Part shown: piece by piece, positions 8,624 through 16,984 of the stretch
How positions within the stretch are numbered: the stretch's first letter is position 1
How the letters are laid out: every line of letters begins with the position of its first letter
From: an uncultured Glaciecola sp.
GTDB taxonomy: Bacteria; Pseudomonadota; Gammaproteobacteria; Enterobacterales; Alteromonadaceae
Assembly: GCA_905479945.1 (NCBI GenBank)
Contig: CAJQOP010000085.1
Span: forward strand, 1-64,000
Length of the DNA stretch: 64,000 nt
Reading direction: 5' to 3'
Notes under the pieces: generated by a model
Seen by the model: only the letters and a program-made list of their open reading frames with translations
Database searches by the model: none
Told to the model about the DNA's origin: nothing
Translations under genes and position numbers: made by a program

Positions 8624-9265
8624 ATGAATTTACTTCAAATATATCAAAAACCTAGCAACGCGGTTTTGCTCCATTCTCGGTACTACGTAGAGGGCGCGTT
8701 ATTTGGAGCCGGTGTTTCGCCCGAAATTCCGATGCCCGATGTTTGGTTGCCTTGGGCTATAAAGCATACTGGTAAAATCAAAAACAATCGTCAGGCAGAT
8801 GAAATAACGGATGCGCTATTTGATTATTTCAAACATTGTTTACAGCTTATGAAAGACAACAAACAGGCTTTGCCGGACTATTGTGAATTTGAACAAGACG
8901 CTGATAACGGCAATAGTGATTCGCCGCTTTCGCAGTGGCTGCAAGGTGTTTTAATGGCACATTCTAGTATGGAGTCGGTGTGGCTAAACGCATGGAAGCT
9001 GATGCAAAATAAAGCGCCTGATAAAGCCCCAGCATTGGCTAAAAAACTAAAGCATAGCCTGAGTATGTTTACGACTTTTGCTGATATACCTTTGGCAAAA
9101 GAGCAGGCATTAAAAAGGGGGCAGGGGGATGACTTTCAGAAAAACCTCGCCAATATTGCAAAGTCACTCCCTGACGCACTAAATACCTATGTTGAAGTTT
9201 CTGGAAAGCTAGCTGAGTATTTGCCAAATCAGTTTGAGACTTTTGTGCAAAAGCCCGTGACATAA
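8624..9265 (+). CDS. UPF0149 (YecA/YgfB-like) family protein
   Basis: The product is about 213 residues from ATG 8624, preferred over an in-frame TTG at 8588 because homologues begin close to the first conserved helix. The segment YYVEGALFGAGVSPEIPMPDVWLPW matches the family pattern of a small residue-rich loop followed by a proline-rich turn and W-LP. A later segment (LSQWLQGVLMAH) matches the family's second helix pair. It lacks the C-terminal SEC-type zinc motif of YecA. Function in the family is poorly defined. It is transcribed alone between divergent Nramp and convergent hemJ genes. Confidence 0.65.
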   Translation: MNLLQIYQKPSNAVLLHSRYYVEGALFGAGVSPEIPMPDVWLPWAIKHTGKIKNNRQADEITDALFDYFKHCLQLMKDNKQALPDYCEFEQDADNGNSDSPLSQWLQGVLMAHSSMESVWLNAWKLMQNKAPDKAPALAKKLKHSLSMFTTFADIPLAKEQALKRGQGDDFQKNLANIAKSLPDALNTYVEVSGKLAEYLPNQFETFVQKPVT

Positions 9266-9351
9266 AATAGTCGGACTATAGCAAGTGCTAATGAGGCTGT
9301 CGGCCACTGCTTGATGCCTTGCTGAGGCCTTATAATTGCGAATAAGGTTAA

Positions 9352-9780
9352 TTAAAACGGTTTAACAATAGCCAAAACCACAATTGCTAATAATACTAAA
9401 ACAGGAAGTTCGTTGATCATTCTGTAAAAGCGAGGGCTTTTGGTGTTTTTATCTTCGGCAAATACCTTAACTAAATAATATAGATAGAAGTGATAAACGT
9501 AAAATAAAGCCACTAATACTAGCTTTGCGTGGAGCCATGCTGAGGCTTTCAACCAATCAGTGCCGTATTGATACATAATCAATACGCCCAAGATTAATGT
9601 CAACAATGCAAAAGGGGTCACGAAAAACCATAAGCGTCGCTCCATAACCTTGAATTGGTTTTTGGTTTCTTGATGCTGACTTTCAGCATGATAAACAAAC
9701 AATCTAGGGAGATAAAAAATACCCGCCATCCACGCCACCATAAAAAACACATGAAAGGCTTTTAGCCACAAAATACTCAT
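9352..9780 (-). CDS. hemJ: Protoporphyrinogen oxidase HemJ
   Basis: The 142-residue membrane protein has four predicted helices and matches HemJ (UPF0093): WLKAFHVFFMVAWMAGIFYLPRLFVYH at the start, with the conserved His, and a final FYRMINELPVLVLLAIVVLAIVKP region. HemJ oxidises protoporphyrinogen IX in heme synthesis in bacteria without HemG or HemY. It lies 22 bp downstream of the CLC gene on the same strand, so the two may share a transcript. hemB elsewhere in this window belongs to the same pathway. Confidence 0.9.
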   Translation of the reverse strand: MSILWLKAFHVFFMVAWMAGIFYLPRLFVYHAESQHQETKNQFKVMERRLWFFVTPFALLTLILGVLIMYQYGTDWLKASAWLHAKLVLVALFYVYHFYLYYLVKVFAEDKNTKSPRFYRMINELPVLVLLAIVVLAIVKPF

Positions 9781-9802
9781 TTTTCTTACCCTAGTTTAGT
9801 TG

Positions 9803-11509
9803 TTAGTGTTGCTGCCGAAGAAGGTAACTATGCAGCATATTCCAAGTGATTATACCGATTATTTTAGGTTTTCCATGCTCAAAAACATGCTCGTCGTGCG
9901 CTAATGCTTCAAATATATAAACCGCGCCTTGTCTCTTTTTATGCAAGGTTTCATAAACCTCGGCCATAGTAGATTGATCACTAAGCCCCTCTATTTGATG
10001 AATCGAAAGCGGCAGTACGCCTTCCTGCAGACTAACGTCCATCGCAACAATTTTATACTGCCGGTCATTTTCAAATATACGTTCTTGCAGGACTAAGTGC
10101 TTGGGATTTGCTTGCAAATATTCATATAGTGCTTGCTTGGGGGCATCAATGAAATGTTTAAACTCAGTTTGCATTGTAGCCATTACGCCAGTCTCTTGCA
10201 GTACATCACGAATAGAGGATGTGGTATATGCCAGCTTTTGAAACTCCAACTGTTGGATAAATATGGAGCGGTTATTACAAAGCTGTTTAGAAGTTACGTA
10301 GGCACTTACAATAACGATTATTGCTGGTAAAATCACCTGTGAACTAGCCGATAATTCCATTACGGCGGAGAGTGCCGCCATAGGAGCATGAAGCACCGCG
10401 GCTAACATTCCGGCTAAACCAAGCAATGCAAATGTAGATGTCATTTCGCTATCGCCACTGATGCTATAAAGCGGCTGAAGTAAAATGACGCCTGCCAACA
10501 TACCGATAACCATAACCGCACCAATAATCCCGCCCGGAACGCCCAAACCTATTGCTGCAATCGCCAAAATAAATTTTAATGCAAATAGTATTAACAACAT
10601 ACTTAACTGTGGGTCGTTGGCGAATAATATTTCCATTGTTACAAATTGAGCACCCAGTGCTTCGGGTATGAAATAGCCTACAAAGCCTGTTATTGCTGCA
10701 GCTAGTAGTAAGCGAATAATCATATTTACATCGCGAAAAAGCTTCAATACCAACATTAGTTGCTGGTTAAACAATGCAGCGAGTAGCCCTAAAACAATTC
10801 CACATAGCACTAAGTACGGAAGTAATGCTGTATCAAGTGAATGGAAATCAAGAAAAGTAAGTTCGTTTTCATTGCCAAAAACAATGCGGGTTAATACTGA
10901 GCCGCATGCAGCCGCCAGCATAATAGGGATAAAAACATGTACTCGATAATGGCGCAAAACCACTTCCATTACAAAAATAACAGCGGCAAAGGGCGTATTG
11001 AAAGCGGCTGAAATGCCGGCAGCAATGCCACAACCAGTAAGAATGCGTAAACTATTGAAGGGGAGTCTAAACCATTGACCTAAAAGATGACTGCTAGCCG
11101 CTGCAAGGTGAACTGTAGGGCCTTCTTTACCGACAACAAAGCCGCCCGCTAAGGAGAAAATGCCACCAAAAAATTGGTTTATTGATGTCCCTAGTGGGAT
11201 ATGGCCGTAACGGGTCTTAACGCGATGAATAACAAATGGAATGCCCATTCGGTAATGTTGTAAACCGGTTATCTTGGCGACAATAAGAATCAAAACAATT
11301 GCGACGACGGGCAAGAATAGTAGGAACATACTTTCAATTTCAGCGTACTGCGCGACGCCTCCCAGTAGCGCTTTTTGTATAAATTCCCAACTTAACCTGA
11401 ATATAATAATGACCGTAGCTGCACAAGCACCAGCCACTATGCCCAGCAGGCATAGTTGAACTGAGGTTCTTGGATGTGAAACTTCTCGTCTTAGCGAGTG
11501 CAAAAACAT
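9803..11509 (-). CDS. CLC-family chloride channel/transporter with C-terminal CBS region
   Basis: The 568-residue protein has an N-terminal CLC membrane domain (to about residue 420) and a cytoplasmic tail resembling a CBS pair. The selectivity motifs are visible: MGIPFV for GSGIP, GKEGPTVH (the gating external glutamate) and GVPGGIIG. The internal proton glutamate of E. coli ClC-ec1 (second E of FIIEEM) is Val here (FVMEVV), as in CLC channels such as ClC-1. It may therefore conduct chloride passively rather than exchange it for protons. The tail carries nucleotide-type CBS features but no clear ligand. It lies upstream of hemJ. Confidence 0.9.
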   Translation of the reverse strand: MFLHSLRREVSHPRTSVQLCLLGIVAGACAATVIIIFRLSWEFIQKALLGGVAQYAEIESMFLLFLPVVAIVLILIVAKITGLQHYRMGIPFVIHRVKTRYGHIPLGTSINQFFGGIFSLAGGFVVGKEGPTVHLAAASSHLLGQWFRLPFNSLRILTGCGIAAGISAAFNTPFAAVIFVMEVVLRHYRVHVFIPIMLAAACGSVLTRIVFGNENELTFLDFHSLDTALLPYLVLCGIVLGLLAALFNQQLMLVLKLFRDVNMIIRLLLAAAITGFVGYFIPEALGAQFVTMEILFANDPQLSMLLILFALKFILAIAAIGLGVPGGIIGAVMVIGMLAGVILLQPLYSISGDSEMTSTFALLGLAGMLAAVLHAPMAALSAVMELSASSQVILPAIIVIVSAYVTSKQLCNNRSIFIQQLEFQKLAYTTSSIRDVLQETGVMATMQTEFKHFIDAPKQALYEYLQANPKHLVLQERIFENDRQYKIVAMDVSLQEGVLPLSIHQIEGLSDQSTMAEVYETLHKKRQGAVYIFEALAHDEHVFEHGKPKIIGIITWNMLHSYLLRQQH

Positions 11510-11647
11510 ATTGTATATAGGTTTATACTAATTAAGATTAAGACTATCATAGCGTTTTGTGCAGGTGCTTACTACCTGTGAATTGGTAGCTATCCCAAAA
11601 TAAATTGCTATCCTAATTGCTTGTTATTAACAAGAATGTCTTAAAAT

Positions 11648-12370
11648 GTGGAGTTTGCATTGAAATTTAAAGAACTGCGGGGCCAACTCGGTTTCGTAAG
11701 ATTTTATTTAGTCGCACTTTTTATCTTGTCTTGCGTTTTTTATGCCGGACACGAATTTGCGAATAAACGGAACCACTTACTCTCACTTGAAGTAGATGTG
11801 ATGAAAAGCAGCATTGATAATGTCTCGGCTGAGAATCAATCGCTTAACTCAGAACTCAATGTTAAGAAAGTAGAGCTTGAGGTGGCGAGTATTGCTAATG
11901 AGCAAGCGCAAATTTCATTTAAGAATTTTATGCAGCAAGAAGCTGAGTTGCGCGAGCAAATTAGTTTTTATCAAAAAGTAATGGCGCCTGAACTAACGCA
12001 AGATGGATTCGTTGTTGAAAGTGTAGAAGTAGTGCCAACTGAGAGTACCAATAATTTCGCAATAAAAGTCATGATGCTGCAACGAGAAAATATTAAGGCG
12101 ATAATCAAAGGAACGTTAAAAATCACGCTGCGCGGCAGTCAAAACCAAGTTCCCATGCAATATGATTTGAAAACGCTTTTGGATGACAAAGAACAAAAGA
12201 CAACGTTTTCGTTTAAATACTTTCAAGTAACTGAATTTCGCGTCACTTTGCCAGATTATTTCATTCCAGAGCAGATTGAGATTAATACCGACGTTTACAA
12301 GTTCAAGAGAAAGCGCGGTTCTTATGCCCGAACCATCGCGTGGAAAGACGCTTACAGTGAATCTGATTGA
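11648..12370 (+). CDS. Membrane-anchored coiled-coil protein (DUF6776-like)
   Basis: This 240-residue protein has one N-terminal membrane helix (residues 17-35, FVRFYLVALFILSCVFYAG), a coiled coil from about 45 to 115, and a C-terminal beta-rich domain ending in basic residues. The layout suits a bitopic inner-membrane protein with a periplasmic domain. The start is either GTG 11648 or TTG 11660. GGAG lies 6 bp before the TTG, which makes that start attractive. It precedes erpA by 79 bp. I recognise the architecture as the DUF6776 type seen in Alteromonadales, but no function is known to me. Confidence 0.75.
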   Translation: MEFALKFKELRGQLGFVRFYLVALFILSCVFYAGHEFANKRNHLLSLEVDVMKSSIDNVSAENQSLNSELNVKKVELEVASIANEQAQISFKNFMQQEAELREQISFYQKVMAPELTQDGFVVESVEVVPTESTNNFAIKVMMLQRENIKAIIKGTLKITLRGSQNQVPMQYDLKTLLDDKEQKTTFSFKYFQVTEFRVTLPDYFIPEQIEINTDVYKFKRKRGSYARTIAWKDAYSESD

Positions 12371-12449
12371 ATACTTGATTAAATTACTCAGGTATTAGAT
12401 AATCCGCGTCATTACTTTGAGCTCACAAGGCTTTTACTAGAGGAATATT

Positions 12450-12794
12450 ATGTCGGAAGAAATGGCATTGCCAATTGAGTTTTCTGAAGCTGCGGCAAAA
12501 AAAGTGAAAACCTTAATAATAGAAGAAGAAAATCCAGAGCTAAAACTGCGTGTTTACGTTACTGGTGGCGGTTGTTCGGGATTTCAGTACGGATTTACTT
12601 TTGATGAGAAAGTTAATGATGGTGACATGACAATTGTAAAAGAAAGTGTGACTTTGGTCATTGACCCAATGAGTTTGCAATATCTTGTTGGTGGCATTGT
12701 TGATTATACGGAAGGACTTGAAGGCTCTAGATTTTTCGTCAACAACCCAAATGCATCAACTACATGTGGTTGTGGTGCAAGTTTCAGTATTTAA
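12450..12794 (+). CDS. erpA: Iron-sulfur cluster insertion protein ErpA
   Basis: The 114-residue product is full length for ErpA, an A-type Fe-S carrier that delivers clusters to proteins such as IspG and IspH. The three cluster-binding cysteines are present: one in [12 protein letters not shown] and two in the C-terminal [11 protein letters not shown]. The start ATG 12450 has GAGGA upstream. It lies downstream of the DUF6776-like gene on the same strand and is convergent with the next gene. Confidence 0.96.
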   Translation: MSEEMALPIEFSEAAAKKVKTLIIEEENPELKLRVYVTGGGCSGFQYGFTFDEKVNDGDMTIVKESVTLVIDPMSLQYLVGGIVDYTEGLEGSRFFVNNPNASTTCGCGASFSI

Positions 12795-12878
12795 GAATAG
12801 CAAGGCAATAAGCATTCGATTGACCCATAATAGAGTTAATTGAATGAGCGTTAATGACTTATATTGGTCGTTGAGTAT

Positions 12879-13922
12879 TTAACTATGGGGAAAGTGGATC
12901 TCTAATCTCACTGCAACACCTATAGACGTCCTGAAGTCTTCCTCGCGTAGCCATAAAAGAAACGGTTCAAGCTCTACAAATAACCAGGGCCTGAGCACGT
13001 TACGTTTGTACCGCATACTCACTAATACTTGTTCTTTGCGATATGAGGGCTTATTCAAGCCATCAATCATTGCAGTAAACAAGTAGCTAGTTTTGCCATC
13101 GTGTAAATAAAGATATTGTAATTCATGCCGCCAAAACATGTCTTCAGTTTTGTCACGGTAGCGAAATGTGTTTTCAAATTCAATTGCTTTATTTTTTGAA
13201 ATTGTGTGACTAAGCGAGGCTCTGAACTCTGCACCGAGTTGATCGTCGGAGTAATAGTTTGCTTCCACAAAATAGCTTATCTTGTTACGTTCACTAATAT
13301 TAAACGCATCGCTATACCTTGCTCTCGTGTACAACTGCGAGCCACGACCAAAACCAAGTCTGTAAGCTATTTTTGAGTCTGGTTTATCGCGGAATTGGAG
13401 TGCAACAGTCGCTTTATCGTCGTTCCCCAATTGTGGATTTCGAGCTGCCTTTACTGCTTGTTGATTAACATCATCTTCATCATCAGAAAGTAATAGCTCA
13501 ACTCTACCCTCTAATGCGGGTAATTTTACCCTTATTTTAAATCTGAAATCGAATTGATTTAAGGCCCGACTACGGGGTTCAATCCCAAAGCGCAGTTTGC
13601 CAGAAGCTCGGGCAGGTTTTGAGGTAGGTTTTTCTTCATGAATAAACCAGCGATTTACCTCCACAACAGTCGATTCGATGCCGTAGTTAAAATGGCAATA
13701 CCAATCATCTAGCCAAGGTTGGTCACCGCAATAATTAAAAGGTGTTTCTTGTACAGTATGTTTTACAGCCGGGTTAGCTTCTTTATTTTTATCAGTGGAG
13801 GCGTGTGCAATATTAACTGATAAGTAGGCCACAGTAAGGAGCACGCAAGCAAAGCTTGCAAAGAAGCCCTTTGATACCGTTAGTAATTTTTTATTTACCG
13901 CAGTTAAAAAGTATAATTTCAC
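12879..13922 (-). CDS. Predicted outer-membrane or periplasmic beta-rich protein, function unknown
   Basis: From GTG 13922 the product is about 347 residues with a long signal peptide ending VAYLSVNIAHA before STDKNK. The frame extends to an ATG at 13991, but that start has no ribosome binding site and the extension crosses 11-bp tandem repeats that are not a multiple of three. I therefore prefer 13922, with GGTG upstream. The mature protein alternates charged and hydrophobic residues in short strands (KISYFVEANYYSDDQLGAEF) and ends in RLEIHFPHS, suggesting a beta-barrel. No family was recognised. It is divergent from tatA. Confidence 0.7.
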   Translation of the reverse strand: MKLYFLTAVNKKLLTVSKGFFASFACVLLTVAYLSVNIAHASTDKNKEANPAVKHTVQETPFNYCGDQPWLDDWYCHFNYGIESTVVEVNRWFIHEEKPTSKPARASGKLRFGIEPRSRALNQFDFRFKIRVKLPALEGRVELLLSDDEDDVNQQAVKAARNPQLGNDDKATVALQFRDKPDSKIAYRLGFGRGSQLYTRARYSDAFNISERNKISYFVEANYYSDDQLGAEFRASLSHTISKNKAIEFENTFRYRDKTEDMFWRHELQYLYLHDGKTSYLFTAMIDGLNKPSYRKEQVLVSMRYKRNVLRPWLFVELEPFLLWLREEDFRTSIGVAVRLEIHFPHS

Positions 13923-13938
13923 GTTATTCACCGAGCAT

Positions 13939-13971
13939 AGAAAGAGCGCAGAAAGAGCGCAGAAAGAGTGC
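13939..13971 (+). repeat. 11-bp tandem repeat, three units
   Basis: AGAAAGAGCGC occurs three times head to tail, the last unit with one change (GTGC). It lies just upstream of the preferred start of the unknown beta-rich protein. The unit length is one helical turn and not a codon multiple, arguing that this stretch is non-coding or prone to slippage. Confidence 0.85.
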
Positions 13972-14153
13972 AAACGCTTGATTTGAAACATATGTATAAA
14001 AACAAGTTAGTGAAAGCCAGTGATATTTGTTAAAAGCAACGTATAATGCATTTAATAAGCCTGTATTGCGCCGTAAATTTGTGTGCTCTATTGAATGCAC
14101 TTTACAGTAAACGGTAACAAAAAAAACATAGTTTTAACAATGGAGAATTACCA

Positions 14154-14411
14154 ATGGGTCCTAGTGTTTGGAGTATTGTAGTTATACTGCTGATAGTTGT
14201 TTTACTATTCGGCACAAAGAAATTACGCAATGTTGGTGGTGATTTAGGCTCCGCGCTTAAAGGCTTCAAGAAAGCCTTGAGTGACGACGATGCCGCTACA
14301 GATAAAAAAGATGCTGACAAGTCAGATGCAGATTTTGACACTGTTGAGGACAAACGTGCGACAGAAAAAACGGTAAAGCCGACCGAAACTAAGACCACTA
14401 CCAAAGAGTAG
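14154..14411 (+). CDS. tatA: Sec-independent translocase subunit TatA
   Basis: The 85-residue protein has a short N-terminal membrane helix ([15 protein letters not shown]) followed at once by the [24 protein letters not shown] amphipathic helix with its invariant FG hinge. A charged, disordered tail completes it. TatA oligomers form the pore that exports folded, twin-arginine proteins. GGAG lies upstream of the ATG. It opens the tatABC operon and is 3 bp from tatB. Confidence 0.95.
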   Translation: MGPSVWSIVVILLIVVLLFGTKKLRNVGGDLGSALKGFKKALSDDDAATDKKDADKSDADFDTVEDKRATEKTVKPTETKTTTKE

Positions 14412-14414
14412 ATC

Positions 14415-14732
14415 ATGTTCGATATTAGTTTTTGGGAACTCTTCATCGTTGGTATTGTGGCTCTGCTCATCCTGGGTCCCGAACGCTTGCCTAGTGCTAT
14501 CCGCTCAACTGTAACGACGATTCGAAGTCTGAAAAGCATGGCCACGGGTTTCAGAACAGAAATTGAAGAGCAATTGCGCGTGCATGAATTGCACGAAAAC
14601 CTAAAAAAAGCAGAGAATATGGGCTTGGATAATGTGAGCCCCGAGGTTGCGCAAAGTGTTAAAGAGTTGAAAGAAGCAGCTTTATCAGTTCAAGAACCCT
14701 ATAAGAAAAAGAAAGATGACGACGAAAAGTAA
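14415..14732 (+). CDS. tatB: Sec-independent translocase subunit TatB
   Basis: The 105-residue protein starts MFDISFWELFIVGIVALLIL, the TatB membrane helix with its conserved Glu, followed by LGPERLP and an amphipathic helix. TatB pairs with TatC to recognise twin-arginine signal peptides. It is shorter than the E. coli protein (171 residues) because the tail is reduced, as in related marine genera. Its last 17 bases overlap tatC. Confidence 0.95.
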   Translation: MFDISFWELFIVGIVALLILGPERLPSAIRSTVTTIRSLKSMATGFRTEIEEQLRVHELHENLKKAENMGLDNVSPEVAQSVKELKEAALSVQEPYKKKKDDDEK

Positions 14733-15543
14733 TTTTATAAGCCATTTAATAGAGCTACGCAGTCGTGTGCTTAAAGCACTAGCCTCAGTGTTAGTTATCT
14801 TTTTTGCTTTAGCTTATTGGGCTCAAGATTTGTATGGAATTTTAGCTGCGCCGCTTGTCGCCACCATCCCTGAGGGAGCCTCAATGATCGCAACGAGCGT
14901 GGCATCGCCATTCTTTGCGCCCTTTAAGTTAACGATGGTACTGTCTTTCTTTATTGCTATACCCTACGTTCTCTATCAAATTTGGGGGTTTATCGCGCCT
15001 GGCCTGTATCGCAATGAGAAAAAGCTTGTCGCTCCTTTACTACTTTCAAGTACCCTATTATTTTATAGCGGAATGGCATTTGCCTATTTTGTTGTGTTTC
15101 CACTCGCATTCAGTTTTTTTGCTGCAGTTGCGCCAGACGATGTTCTTATTAGTCCTGATATTTCTGAATACCTTAGTTTTGTTTTAAAAATATTTTTTGC
15201 TTTTGGTGTCGCTTTTGAGATTCCTGTTGCCATCATATTAATGTGCTGGACCGGCATGACAACGCCGGACCAACTGCGTGCAAAGCGCTCTCATGTCATT
15301 GTTGCTGCCTTTGTTGTTGGTATGTTATTGACTCCACCTGACGTTATTTCACAAGTACTGCTAGCAATTCCTATGTGGTTTTTGTTTGAAGTCGGCATTG
15401 TGGTCGGCGGTTGGTATACAAAAAATGCCCCTCGCCGAGGCGAAGAAGATGCTGAAGAAGATATTGAAAACAGCATTCATAAGAATACGCAAGAGAGCGA
15501 ACAACAAGCAAACGACAACTCTAAAAATGAGGCTAAACCTTAA
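14716..15543 (+). CDS. tatC: Sec-independent translocase subunit TatC
   Basis: The 275-residue protein has six predicted membrane helices and the family's conserved N-terminus FISHLIELRSRVLKA (the signal-peptide contact region). PFKLTMVLSFFIAIPYVLYQ and the Glu in VAFEIPVAI also match. A hydrophilic acidic tail follows. It overlaps tatB and its stop codon overlaps the start of the next gene (TAATG), so translation is coupled through the operon. Confidence 0.96.
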   Translation: MTTKSNFISHLIELRSRVLKALASVLVIFFALAYWAQDLYGILAAPLVATIPEGASMIATSVASPFFAPFKLTMVLSFFIAIPYVLYQIWGFIAPGLYRNEKKLVAPLLLSSTLLFYSGMAFAYFVVFPLAFSFFAAVAPDDVLISPDISEYLSFVLKIFFAFGVAFEIPVAIILMCWTGMTTPDQLRAKRSHVIVAAFVVGMLLTPPDVISQVLLAIPMWFLFEVGIVVGGWYTKNAPRRGEEDAEEDIENSIHKNTQESEQQANDNSKNEAKP

Positions 15544-16175
15544 TGATTATTTCTTTCTTTAGTGCTATTTCCTTGCTTGCAGCAGTTCAGGGAGCGAATT
15601 TAGAACAGTCAAATATGCTCGATCAGGCTTTACTTAGTAAAGCGCAAGATTGTGGTGTTGTAGTCAACGATGAACAGCGCTTGGTATGCTTCGATAGCAT
15701 CTTTAGTACTGATTTAAAAACGGCACAAAAGAACGCAGCCTCTCTCGAATCGGTGCCTGCAACAAGCAAAACTGAAAAAACCAATAGCTTAGCAGAGAAA
15801 ACCCCAGCGGTAGCGGCTTCTTCCGCTGCTGCAAGCAGAAAAAATATTGTGTTACCTAAATCGATTGAAGAAGCCAAATCGAACGACAGCAATGCCTTGT
15901 TAATCGACAAATTTGGTGGTGAGCAATTTACATCTGATAAGGTGCAATCATCTAAACTAGAGCAGATCACTTTAGTCATTGATAAAGTGACTAAAACGCT
16001 CAGCAAGAAACAAGTTTTTCATTTTACTAATGGCCAAATTTGGGAAAATAAAACAACCAAGCAATTGCGCGTGAGAGCGGGTGATAAGGTGCGGGTTAAA
16101 GATGGCGCATTAAGTGCCTTTTATTTATCTAAAGTAGGCGGAAATGGCAAGGTTAGAGTTAAGAGAGTCAAGTAA
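15543..16175 (+). CDS. Predicted exported protein of the tat-tatD operon, unknown function
   Basis: This 210-residue protein begins with a signal peptide (MIISFFSAISLLAAVQGA). It contains a paired-cysteine segment, DCGVVVNDEQRLVCFDSIF, like the C-RL-CFD motif seen in several small periplasmic proteins. An Ala/Ser/Lys linker leads to a C-terminal domain with FHFTNGQIWEN and a basic end. Start and stop overlap tatC and tatD, so it belongs to this operon. No function is known. A role in envelope assembly is only a guess from the location. Confidence 0.75.
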   Translation: MIISFFSAISLLAAVQGANLEQSNMLDQALLSKAQDCGVVVNDEQRLVCFDSIFSTDLKTAQKNAASLESVPATSKTEKTNSLAEKTPAVAASSAAASRKNIVLPKSIEEAKSNDSNALLIDKFGGEQFTSDKVQSSKLEQITLVIDKVTKTLSKKQVFHFTNGQIWENKTTKQLRVRAGDKVRVKDGALSAFYLSKVGGNGKVRVKRVK

Positions 16176-16984
16176 TGCCATGGTTTGATATCGGCGTTAA
16201 TCTCTTAGACAAAAGATTTGAAATAGCCGATGTTATTGCCAGAGCGTCTGAAAACTCAGTGAACAATATCTGCGTTATTAGCTCTGACATTAAAGAATCG
16301 TTGCAAGCACAGCGCTTAACGCAGTCGCATAATCAGCAAGCAGGTTATCAACAACTAGTATATACAGCTGGTGTTCACCCTCATTATGCAGATAACTTTT
16401 CAGCTGACGCTTTAACTCAACTAAATCTATTATTGACCGATACCAATATGGTAGCGATAGGTGAGTGCGGCTTGGATTTTAACCGTAATTTCTCTACTAA
16501 AAAAAACCAATTGCATGCGTTTGAAGCTCAGTTGGCTTTTGCTGCTGAGCACAATAAGCCAATTTATTTGCATGAGAGAGACGCGTTTGAGACGCAAATA
16601 GCATTACTCAAAGATTATCTTCCAAGTATACCCAATGCAATAGTCCACTGTTTTACCGGCACTAGAGCGCAACTAGAAGCTTATTTAGCGCTGGACTGTT
16701 ACATAGGGGTAACAGGCTGGATTTGTGATGATAAACGAGGTGGCGATTTGCAAGAAGCTGTCAAGCACGTGCCGCTAGGCAGACTATTACTTGAATCAGA
16801 TGCCCCTTATTTATTTCCGAAAACCTTAAGGCCAAGAGCAAAAAATAATGAACCATGTTTTTTACCCCATGTGGCAAATAAAGTGTCAATATTGAAAAAT
16901 ATCGACTTAGATATATTGTCGAAAGCATGCTTACAAAATGCATTTAGTGTGTTTGGAATAAATAGTCACGATGTTAAAAAATGA
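16175..16984 (+). CDS. tatD: TatD-family metal-dependent hydrolase
   Basis: The 269-residue protein has the TatD TIM-barrel metal ligands: an N-terminal DIGVNL (where others have DxHxH), AIGECGLDF (Glu), IYLHERDA (His), IVHCFTGT (His) and LLESDAPYL (Asp). The DIGVN start marks the true TatD branch, as in E. coli, where it is a 3'-5' DNA exonuclease. It is fourth in the tat operon. The next gene starts 14 bp inside its 3' end. Confidence 0.93.
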   Translation: MPWFDIGVNLLDKRFEIADVIARASENSVNNICVISSDIKESLQAQRLTQSHNQQAGYQQLVYTAGVHPHYADNFSADALTQLNLLLTDTNMVAIGECGLDFNRNFSTKKNQLHAFEAQLAFAAEHNKPIYLHERDAFETQIALLKDYLPSIPNAIVHCFTGTRAQLEAYLALDCYIGVTGWICDDKRGGDLQEAVKHVPLGRLLLESDAPYLFPKTLRPRAKNNEPCFLPHVANKVSILKNIDLDILSKACLQNAFSVFGINSHDVKK

